Under the pieces are notes generated by a model that was not told the origin of the DNA, ran no database searches, and worked only from the letters and a program-made list of their open reading frames with translations. Of a stretch of 64,000 nt of DNA, positions 55,201-64,000 are shown piece by piece. Each line of letters begins with the position of its first letter. Within the stretch, counting starts at the first letter, position 1. The position numbers and the translations under genes were made by a program. Source of the stretch: Hysterangium stoloniferum (lineage: Eukaryota; Basidiomycota; Agaricomycetes; Hysterangiales; Hysterangiaceae); contig WHVD01000292.1 in the NCBI GenBank assembly GCA_015178975.1, positions 1 through 64,000 of the forward strand, in the 5' to 3' direction.

Positions 55201-56609
55201 CATACTGTTGTCGAAGGGTATCTGGGATGTGGACGCCTGGGTGACCCCCTGAGATTATCCCAGCTAGTGGAAACTTGGAACCTGAGCTTGTCTGAATCCC
55301 CGGTAACTTGCCCTCCATTGTCCCTTGTGAGGTATGTCCAATGTCATCCTGATGACTATCCTTGCCTGACATATCAGGCCCTTCTTGCAAACTAGATGCT
55401 GTGGCCCATTCTGTATCTGTGTTCTCCACCACTTGTCCCACTTGTTCCTTACATTTCTTGCCCCATGTCCCCAACCCCGCGAGTGTTGCATATGAGGGGT
55501 GTGGGTGTGTTGCAAGCCTGCTGGATTGTCTGATTGTGTCTGTTACCACTGCTGCTGCTAACCCTGTATACAATGGTGTCGACACGCTGTAAGGTACTCC
55601 TCTCTCCTCCTCATCCACCTCAGGGGTCCCACCTACATATTCAGTTTCCACCAGTATGGTTCTGAGTGGTTCGTCACTGTAAATGTGGGACAATGCATCA
55701 GCCAACGTGTTCAACTGGCCAGGGATATAGTGGATCTCGAAATCAAATTTGTTGAGCAGGTCTAGCCACCGTGTCTGCCTTGGGGACAAACTTTTTTGCA
55801 TAAGTATAAATTCTATGCCCTTATGGTCAGTACAAATCCGAAATTTTACCCTGAACAGCTGTGGCCGAAACCGTTTCAATGATTCCACAATGGCTAGGAG
55901 CTCCTGTTCAGGCACAGGATAGTTCTGTTGAGCCGAGTTGAATTTCCCAGACCAAAAGGACACCACAGCCACTTTTTGAAAGTCTTCCCCTTGGCTAAGG
56001 ATGCCACTCACTCCTGTTAAGCAAGTGTCTGTAACCAAATTAATAGTGGAATGGCCTGGTGAGTAATCTAATGAAATTCAATACTTATCACAATGAGACT
56101 GAACAATCCGCTTAATGTCTTCGAAGGCACATTGCTCAGTTGCACCCCACCTCCATGGCCTATTGACCCCTGTCTGATTGGCCAGAATGGCCATCGGGAT
56201 CCTGACCCCTTCACAATTGTTTGCAAGGTATCCCACTGCCCCCAAAAACCCAGCCAAAAGCAACTTGTTCGTCGGAATTTTCCAGTTCGTGACTGAGTCC
56301 ACCTTATGGGGGTCCATTTTTATCCCTTTATCGTTTACCACATGTCCTAGAACTCGCAATTCTGGCGCAAACAAGTGCATTTTGTCGACAGCCAGGTATA
56401 GCTTCTCTTGACAGAGCACCTTAAACACAGTGCGTAAATGCTCCACATGATCTCTAATAGAATCTGAATAAACAATGATATCGTCCAGATAGACATCCAT
56501 GAAAATGCCAATGTAAGGAGCAAATGGGTGATTCATCAATGTCTGGTATGTAGATGGTCCATTGCAATCACCAATCTGTAAGGTTAAACTTTCCATAGTG
56601 CCGTCAGGA
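52260..56609 (-). pseudogene. decayed Ty3/gypsy element (gypsy-D) with C-terminal extension
   Basis: From 56596 downward: RT second half with GDCNGPSTYQTLMN and FMDVYLDDIIVYSD; RNase H with VTDTCLTGVSGILSQ and FRICTDHKGIEF; integrase with CKSCSVCVTSK, VDFVGPLPPSK and YHPQTDGVTEQANRMM; then PKYIGPFRITRVLEPGATYE and a chromodomain-like EWAVERILAHSGKGIDALFE; then a ~220-residue extension starting GSVCPSTEQALLTMDAQD that ends at 52260. TGA interruptions at 56078, 54313 and 52965 (Arg expected) and a frameshift near 54640. Gag, protease and the RT start are missing; the element is cut at 56609 by an LTR-T. A solo LTR-T splits it at 53314-54041. Confidence 0.88.
53314..54041 (-). mobile_element. 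solo LTR-T inside gypsy-D, AGGGG target duplication
   Basis: TGTTACGACCGTGTCACAAC to CAGTTCTTAACA (728 bp), flanked by AGGGG at 53309-53313 and 54042-54046. Removing it with one AGGGG rejoins the gypsy-D frame (GINP to SFHASLLCIHIPND), so the integration site and order of events are clear. Confidence 0.95.
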
Positions 56610-57345
56610 TGTTAAGAACTGAAAACTGACTAATGTCGGTGGCCGACAGGGACCGATTGGAAGGACTTGGGTTCAGCTTATGTGCTGCGCCCTTGCAAAT
56701 ATCTGTAGTGTGTCCTTAAATTTCGGACGAGCAAAGACTAATCCTAAAGAGTTCCTTTCGGCGAGATACCTATCGGGACTGAAGGATAAGTTGAGTGTCG
56801 GGCCAAGGGGTCAGGGCCGGAAGTGGGCGAGTGCACACGAAGGCGGATGAGGGGATCTTTAGTATGAGACTGCTACAGATGTATGAGGGTATTCTGAGTT
56901 GATATTCTGATTGCCCAGTAACTACAATTACAGCGGGTTCATATACAAGTAACAGGCGTCTAGAAAATACTAACAGGGAGAAAGGTGGAAAATGGTATTA
57001 CCAATAAGCTCGACTAGGAACGGGAAGTTTATGATTAGTTTGGAGGCCGATGATAACTGAGAGCGGAATTATGGTAAAAGGAAATAGTTTGAGGACTACA
57101 AATATAGATAGACATATGTGAAACATAGGATAGAACGGATCAACATAATAAAAGGGACGTATCAAAAGTTTAACCAGATACATAATACAAGTATATTTTG
57201 ACATGGGCATAAATGGAGTTTGATCACCGCGAAAGCATACATCAGCATCAGGGGCGATGGTTTCCGATGTGGTGACTTGAACAATAACTTGAATCATCGA
57301 TAGGTGGCAATAACCTTGGGGCCAAGCGGCTGCGACAGTCATAAC
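56610..57345 (+). mobile_element. LTR-T, full length, plus orientation
   Basis: TGTTAAGAACTGAAAACTGAC to GCGACAGTCATAACA (736 bp). The flanks CAGGA and GTATC do not match, and gypsy-D ends at its left edge without resuming on the right, so a deletion or recombination event accompanied it. Confidence 0.88.
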
Positions 57346-57521
57346 AGTATCTCCCCATTTGGCTGAAATCCCAAGGAGGCCGAAAATCTAGATCCCGTAC
57401 GTAAAAAACCCATCCAGTACGGTTTGGTGTGTCAAAACATCATGTGACTCGGCAAAAATTTACATATAAAAATTCGGGGGGTACTGGCACTTAATTCTTC
57501 ACTTCTCTTCCCTTGACCACC
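57346..57521. other. probable promoter region of the Zn2Cys6-like gene
   Basis: Short spacer between LTR-T and the ATG at 57522. 'aaatttacatataaaaattc' near 57455-57475 holds a TATAAAA-like motif about 55 bp before the ATG. Confidence 0.35.
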
Positions 57522-58558
57522 ATGACCATAGGGTCGGGGTCAAAACCATTCCTGGTTAGATTGACTGTCACTTCCATGTTGGGACTGAGTAGGCCACCTA
57601 GCATGCAGGAACGTCGTTGATTGCTTGAGCAGAAGAGAAAGGCATGTGAAGAGGAGGAGCGGAAAGAGAAGGAGGAGCTGGCGGCCATCGAGGCTGAGGA
57701 GAAGAAACAGGCAGTGGAAGAGGCTGCACGCAAGCACTGGGATGCAGTGCTTGCGAAGAAAAAGCAGCAGGAGGCCGATCGGGCGTGAGAGGAGGCAGCA
57801 AAGAAGAAGCGGGAGGGGAAGGTAAGTTGGCTCCGGTGTCTTTTGCGAACCTTGCTAACTTATATATATTTTTTCAGTGCAAGGCTGTGATGCCTTCGGA
57901 GTCTGATGACGGAGAGGAAGAGGAGGACGAGGAGGATGCACCGGGGCCGTCGAGCCCCAAGGTGGGTTTGGTTTCCTAAATAAAAAACTCTTCTAATAAT
58001 TTTTTCTTTTTAGAAACAAAAGCAGGCCCCAAGGTGGGGCCCGAAAATGACCCTAAGTGCAACTGGTGCACGAAATGGGGTCGAACTTGCCATCCTCGGG
58101 CCAATGGTCAGGGCCACACTTGTCAAGAGTGTGCCGATCAGAAGCTTGGATGTGTCTTCCCGGGGGCCGACAGATCGTTCCAGGAGTGACAGGCCGATGC
58201 TCTGGAAGAGGAAAACTGCCTTATGTGGACTTACTTCTCAGAAATGACTCGATTCCAATTCGAGACACTGCGACAACAAGGGCTCATGACCAAGCAGTTG
58301 TGGCTTTTGGGTGTCGGGCTGGAGAAGCAGACCAGCGTTATTGAGTCCCTTGGGGGTCAACTTGAGCAGTATTTAGAAGTTTCGAGTTGCGATGGAGTTG
58401 GGCACAAGATTGGGGTATTGGAAAAGGTCGGTGGAGCGGTATCGGTGGCTGTTGGTGTGGGGGGAGGTTCAGAAGCCAGAGAGGAAGGGGAAGTTGTAGA
58501 AGAAGAAACTTACATAATAGAAATATATTGGTTTTTCTTTAAAACAAACAAATTATAG
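57522..58558 (+). pseudogene. coiled-coil protein gene with Zn2Cys6-like cysteine cluster, three TGA stops
   Basis: Exons 57522-57821, 57878-57965 and 58014-58558 give one 933 nt frame. Introns are 57822-57877 (GTAAGT...TTTCAG) and 57966-58013 (GTTTGG...TTTTAG); the alternative GTGGGT donor at 57962 would shift the frame. The product has a highly charged coiled coil (EEERKEKEELAAIEAEEKKQ region), an acidic patch, then CNWCTKWGRTC and CQECADQKLGCVFPG, matching C-x2-C-x6-C twice, then a helical C-terminus. TGA codons at 57618, 57786 and 58187 sit where Arg is expected and are the only defects. Proteins with this layout are multicopy in agaricomycetes; their function is not known to me. The cysteine spacing suggests zinc and possibly DNA binding. 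Confidence 0.75.
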
Positions 58559-58609
58559 TGTGAAAACATAATGCATAGTCGGGAAAGGGTCGGATACCAC
58601 ATGATAGAC

Positions 58610-61600
58610 TTATAAAGAATTTAGAGGACTGGGTTTATTTGGGTAAGCTTGGTGAAACCCTAAAACAATTTCCAAGGCATTACTGAGCTCTGTAGCTAGG
58701 ATCCATGAAGTTTCTTCATCTGTACCTTCATAGCCAGCCCATCTAACCAAATAAAGTAATTTGCATGAGCGTCGGCAATTATCGATTTTTGAGTCTAGGA
58801 TCTCTGATATCTCGAATTTGGGTTCTCCATCAATGATCACAGGTGGAGGTGGTGGTTGTATGCAATCTGGTATACTGTTAGCAACACAAGGTTCTAACAT
58901 AGATACGTGAAATACCAGGTGCACTGCACACATGTTGTTGGGGAGCCAAAGCGTCCATGAAAGCATGCCGGCTTGTGCTATAACTTCAAAAGGACCTAAA
59001 TATTTTTCAGAGAGCACTTAGAAGGTCTAGTAGTTTGGAAAAACTCGGCTTTAACAAATACTTGGTCTCCGATCTTGAAATCAGGAGGCGGAAGTCAATT
59101 CTTATCTGCAGACCATTGGTATCGTTCTTGAGCCATTGTGATAGTTTTACGAAGTTCTTGATGTAGCTCATCAAGGTTTGTAACAAAGTCTTGAGCACAG
59201 GCAGATGTGAGATCGCGTTCCGGGTGGATTGCGATATTGGGGTTGTAGCCTTTGTTTGCGAAGAAAGGCGAGATGCCAGTAGTGGCGTTCGGTGCATTGT
59301 TATATGCAAATTCAGCTAGCGGTAGTAGTGATTTCCAATTGTCTTGTTGGTAGTTACAATAGACATGGATGTACTGTTCCAAAGTTTGATTCATGTGTTC
59401 GGTTTGGCCGTCACCTTCCGGGTGATAGCCCAAAGTGAAATGTAGCTTCATGTCTAGTGCTTTTCTGAGTGACCTAAAAAAATGAGAGACAAACTCGGAT
59501 CCGCAATTGGATGTGACATGCGATGGAATGCCATGCTTGGAAAATATGTGGGTGACGAATAATTCAGCTAACTGTACAGATGTTATCATGTCATATGTTG
59601 GAATAAAAATACTTTGCTTTGAGAGCTGATCCACAACAACTAGGATTGCTGTGTGACCTTCGGATGCTGGTAGGTGCTCAATGAAATCCATAGAAATCGA
59701 GTTCCAAGGTTTTTCTGGTATCGGTAATTGTTTGAGTAGGCCATATGGTTTGTGTCGCTGTGATTTAGAATGTAAACACGTAGTACAAGATTTACAATAG
59801 TGCTTAACAAAATCTCGGATGCCGGGCCATGTATATTCTCTTCTAATGAGTGAAAGAGTCTTATTGAGGCCAAAATGTCCTGAGATCGGGTGATCATGCT
59901 TATGTTGTAGGATTCGCAGCCGAAGGGTATCGGAATCTGGTACATAGATGTGATTGTCAAGTCTAATGAAACCTTGTGAGTCTAGTGACCATCGGGGTTG
60001 ATCGGGGTCGGATAGGTTATCGAGGTGTGCTTGGGTGACTGGGTCTAATGGAATTGCCGATAGTATGTCTTGATGTAACTTTTCGGTATCCATAAGGATA
60101 ACACTTCGCAAGACTGGATGAATGAGGTAAGTGGCTCAAATAGACGTGGATTGTTGTTCCAATGAAAACATAGGCTTGAAATTATGCGGATTAACTGTGG
60201 CGTAGTCGCTACTCCCCTCTTTAGGATAGACGTCCCATCGTCTAGTCATAGTGTCGGGTTTTCCACCAAGGCAGCCAGGATGGAAGCGAATTACCATGTT
60301 GAAAGCAGAGAGGTATTCGGACCATCGAGCTTGTCAATGGGTAAGAAGTTTCATGGTTGAAAAGTAAACTAAATTTGTGTGGTCAGTAATAACATCTATC
60401 GGGTGGGCCGATCCCTCCAAATAATGTCGCCATGTCTTGAAAGCTTCAAATATTGCAAGTAGTTCCTTATCGTGAACATCATAGTTGAGTTCGGGTGCCG
60501 AAAATGTGTGAGACAGAAAAGCTACTGGGTGTACTTCACCATCGGTGTCCAGAATGGACAATATCACAGCAAGCGCATAGTCCGAGGCATCAGTTTCCAC
60601 AATGAGTTGAACATCGGGCTTCCAGTGTGACAAAATAGGAGCAGATGTAAACACACTTTTCAATTCTTGGAATGCCAATTGGCATTCTTCGGAGAAATTC
60701 CATGGGGCATCTTTACAAGTAAGACGAGTGAGCAGAACAGTAATTTTTGAGTAGTTGTGAATGAAACGATGATAAAAATTGGCGAAGCCTAAAAAGGACT
60801 GAATGTCCTTAACCTTTTGGGGTTCCGGCCAATCTTGAATGACTTGAATTTTAGTGTCGTCCATGCGGAGACCGTCAGGTCCCATCATAAAACCTAAGTA
60901 TTCAACTGTGTCGACATCAAAAGAACATTTTTTACCATTCGCAAAAAGACCATGTTTTCAGAGTCTTCGGAGAACTTCACGAACATGTTCATCATGAAGT
61001 GTAGGGTCTTCGGAGAATATGAGGATGTCATCTAAGTACACAATGACAAAGACATCAAGGAGGTCAGAAAAGACGTCGTTGATAAAACGTTGAAAGACTG
61101 ATGGAGTGTTGGTGAGGCCAAAAGGCATCACTAACCATTCGAAGGAGCCATAGCAAGTGCGAAAAGCCATTTTCCATTCGTCACCTTTGGCGATCCGAAC
61201 CAAATGATAGGCATGCTTGAGATCTATCTTTGTATAGATTCGGGCCTTTCGAGGGGTGTCGAGTAAATCAGAGATTAGTGGTAATGGGTACTTGTCTTTT
61301 TGAGTAATTGCATTTAGTCCTCTAAAATCAACACAAAGTTGAAGGGAACTGTCTTTCTTCCGAATGAATAGGACAGGGGCTCCATAAGGAGACTTTGAAG
61401 GTCGAATAAAACCTATAGCCAGATGTTCGTCCAAGAAATCTCAGATAGCCGATATTTTGGACTGCGAGAGAGGATAAACTGGGCCTAGGGGCAGATGTGA
61501 ACCATCTTCAATATCAATTTTCAAATCATAAGGCCTGTGAGGAGCCAATCGATCAGCTTTTTGTTTACTGAAGACATCTGCAAATTCATGGTATTTTTCT

Positions 61601-64000
61601 GGAACACCTTCCAAATCTGCGATTGGTTTGGTCACCGGGTGTTAAGAACTGAAAACTGACTAATGTTGGTGGCCGACAGGGACCGATCGGAAGGACTTGG
61701 CTTCAGCTTATGTGCTGCGCCCTCGCAAATATCCATAGGGTGTCCTTAGATTTCGGATGGGCAAAGACTAATCCTAAAGAGTTCCTTTTGGCGAGATACT
61801 GATTGGGACCGAAGGACAAGTCGAGCGTCGGGCCAAGGGGTCGGGCCGGGAGTGGGCGAGCACACGCGAAGGCGGATGGGGGGATTCTTAGTAAGAGACT
61901 GTTACAGACGTATGAGGGTATTCTAAGTCGATATTCTGATTGCCTAGTAACTACAACTACAGCGGGTTCATATACAAGTAACAGGTGTCTAGAAAATACT
62001 AACGGGGAGAAGGGCGGAAAACGGTATTAACAATAAGCTTGACTAGGAACGGGAAGTTTATGATTAGTTCGGAGGCCGATGATAACCGAGAGCGGAATTA
62101 TGATAAAAGGAAATAGTTCAAGGACTACAAATATAGATAGACATATGTGAAACATAGGATTGAACGGATCAACATAATAAAAGGGACGTATCAAAAGTTT
62201 AACCAGACAATATGAGTTATTTTGACGTGGGCGTAAACAGAGTTTGATCATCGCGAAAACATACGTCAGCTTCAGGGGCCGATGGTTTCTGAAGTGGTGA
62301 CTTGAAAACGTTGACAAGTGGCGATAACCTCAGGACCAATAGGGTTGCGACACAGTTGTAACACCGGGGTTGCAAAGTGACTGGTGACTTCATCAACTTT
62401 AAGATTGACTGTAAATTCTCAGGAGCCATCCAACTTGATGGCTCTCATAAAAGCTGCGGCATTTATTAGAGAGATGGGCAGTGGAGAGCTTGGATTTGCC
62501 ACGGGGGGCCAGAGGTGCCATAGAGGCCATATTTACCGAAACAGGCAGAAACGGACCAGTCGTATTGGGTGCCGACAGGGTTCAGAAATGGATACTGCCC
62601 AATACCCAATCAATCAACGGATTGTAGCAGGTGAGCCAGTTATGTCCTAGAACCACGGAGCAGCTCGGGTCCAACTGTGTTACAAAAAACATAACTATCT
62701 GAAACGTTCCACATAGGAACCGAAGTCAGAGTTCGCAGGCTTGCGAGATTACGGAGTTTGAGGTACCATCAAAGAGTCGGAGTGGAATCGGATCTATTGC
62801 ATAGGTTTTTAACTGATTTTTTCAGGAGAAACTTGTATCTATAAAACAATGGGTTGAACCTGAATCTATGAGAGCTCGAAATGTGAGACTCCTGAGAGGT
62901 TCCGAAGTAAGATTTATGAACAAGGAATTGGGATCATACAGGGTGGATGCGTTAAGGTGACAATTTTCCGGTGTGCGAGGAGATTCAACGCAACTCTCCA
63001 ACTGCACGGAATCCAGAGAGTTGCTTAATCTTTTTTTGACTTGGCAGCCGGCTTAGCCAGTTGGGAGGTCATGGCCGTATTGGCCGATCGGGCTTTTGTG
63101 GCCTTTGGGCATGCAGTGACTTGGTGTCCAGGATCTGCGCACAACAAACAAAGGTTGTTGTCCATTCGGCATTGCTTTTCCTGTGGTAGGAGCTTGCCAT
63201 CAGAGCCGAGTTTGCCAGTTAAGTTGGGTTTGTCTTTATCTTGAGACTTATTCGACTGTTTGCCCTTGCCTTTTTTGTCATTAGACCCTTTGTTTTCAGA
63301 CCTTCTTATCGGAGGTCGAGTTGCCACTGTTGTTGGTGTTTTGATTACCAGACTTGTTGGCGTTCTTATTGTCTGATGATTTCTTGTCCGAGGGGTTTTT
63401 TGCAACTAATTTCTGAATGTCGTTCCCAGTATCAGGCATCTGCCTTTTGGGCTTTCAGACACATGAGAGGGAGGGTCTTCAGTTTGCCGGTCTCTCCTTT
63501 GGAAACTTTGTCTTTGAGGCGAGATGGGAGGGCCAGAGTAAAACTGGTAATGGAGGGCCGAATCGCCCCAGTCGCAACGCGCAGCGAGGTTGTTGAACTG
63601 GATGATGTGATCGGTGATGCGCTGGGTGTCTTTCATTTTGAGATTAGAAAGCGCAGTTTCAGCATCGCCAGTTTGGTCGTAGGGACCAAAGTTGGTTTCG
63701 AGTTCCTCAACAAAGGCATCCCAATCGTGAAGCCAATTGGGGTCTTCGGAGGTGAGGCCAGAGAATGCGGGTTCAAACCAGGCTGCTGCGGAATCCTTAA
63801 GGTACGAGAGTGCGAAGTTTACCTTTCGGTCATCCGTTGCAAATGCAACCGGGTGGTCCCGAAAGTTGAATCAACATTGCATAAGAAATGTCGGCAATTT
63901 CTTTGGGTTTGAGCCAGTGAATGGTTCAGGTTTGTTAACTTGGGTTTGCCCAGGTTCTTTTTCCTTGATATTGCTTCTAAGGAATTCGTTAAGGCAGTTT
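58610..64000 (-). pseudogene. decayed Ty3/gypsy chromovirus (gypsy-C), 5' end beyond the window
   Basis: From the window end downward: Gag capsid (63960-63500, frameshifted), zinc knuckle CLLCADPGHQVTAC near 63160, protease ALIDSGSTHCFIDTS near 62850, the pre-RT region with YHEFADVFSKQKADRLAP (61590), RT with [13 protein letters not shown] and VYLDDILIF (61434-60958), RNase H with VETDASDYALAVIL and ITDHTNLVYF (60888-60334), integrase with CKSCTTCLHSK, SMDFIEHLP and YHPEGDGQTEHMNQ (60111-59095), and a chromodomain (58830-58650) with LLYLVRWAGYEGTDEETSW. TGA interruptions at 62822, 61441, 60958, 60334, 60136 and 59095 all fit lost Arg codons; frameshifts lie near 59020 and 63500. No 3' LTR is present: the pol end lies 51 bp from the neighbouring pseudogene. 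Confidence 0.9.
61640..62363 (+). mobile_element. solo LTR-T inside gypsy-C, CCGGG target duplication
   Basis: TGTTAAGAACTGAAAACTGAC to GCGACACAGTTGTAACA (724 bp), flanked by CCGGG at 61635-61639 and 62364-62368. Removing it rejoins the gypsy-C frame between the protease and RT regions (FATP to VTKPIADLEG). It is younger than gypsy-C. Confidence 0.95.

Noticed and set aside
57962..58013. GTGGGT donor for intron 2 of the Zn2Cys6-like gene
   Set aside because: It puts the cysteine cluster out of frame, whereas the donor four bases downstream keeps one frame to the end. The stronger-looking site cannot be fully excluded without cDNA.
62027..62317. Hydrophobic 96-codon frame that recurs in several LTR-T copies (for example 56998-57342)
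   Set aside because: It recurs only because LTR-T is repeated; frame lengths vary and no start or family is conserved.

Overview
The window reads as a fungal nuclear genome segment, most likely from a basidiomycete (Agaricomycetes). The support is short 48-56 nt GT-AG introns, an F-box/LRR-like gene, an NB-ARC/TPR gene with kinesin-light-chain-type repeats, a coiled-coil protein with a Zn2Cys6-like C-x2-C-x6-C pattern, and a dense load of Ty3/gypsy, Ty1/copia and Tc1 elements. The species assignment is inference; no rRNA, tRNA or single-copy marker gene is visible. Only one host-type gene looks intact (F-box, 38131-39866, minus strand).

Layout. 1-4767 is one copy of a segmental duplication whose second copy is 45666-51027; both carry a decayed copia RT/RNase H tail with an internal ~0.9 kb tandem duplication. 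4669-8292 holds LTRs of a ~730 bp family (called LTR-T here) and a dead Tc1 transposase. 8859-13715 is a composite of two minus-strand pseudogenes: an NB-ARC/TPR gene that lost its P-loop end, joined to the 3' part of an F-box gene paralogous to 38131-39866. 14667-34945 is one ~5.2 kb copia element swollen to 20.3 kb by three insertions with target duplications: an 8.07 kb gypsy (14852-22922) in its 5' LTR, a 5.75 kb chromodomain gypsy (24419-30166) in its protease, and a 1.25 kb Tc1 element (30277-31524) just before its integrase. 34946-35600 is an older copia relic. 35.6-38.1 kb and 39.9-45.7 kb are gene-poor, with a few unassigned fragments.

In duplication copy 2 a fold-back DNA element (49526-50564, TAA target duplication) carries a 380 bp solo LTR (49976-50355, CGCAA duplication); copy 1 lacks both and serves as the empty site. 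52260-56609 is a decayed gypsy with a C-terminal extension, 57522-58558 a Zn2Cys6-like gene broken only by three TGA codons, and 58610 to the window end another decayed chromovirus. LTR-T solo copies sit inside both of these gypsy elements.

Two themes connect the window. First, nearly all stop codons that interrupt otherwise readable frames are TGA where CGA (Arg) is expected, and the two LTRs of the copia element differ mainly by CpG to TpG/CpA changes, so CpG deamination appears to be the main inactivating force. Second, the LTR-T family is present only as solo or partial LTRs, so LTR-LTR recombination has removed its bodies. I saw no clear new enzymatic system. The most interesting material is the nested insertion history with recoverable target duplications, the CpG mutation signature, the gypsy C-terminal extension found again as a separate fragment at 40.4 kb, and the unusual end structure of the Tc1 elements.
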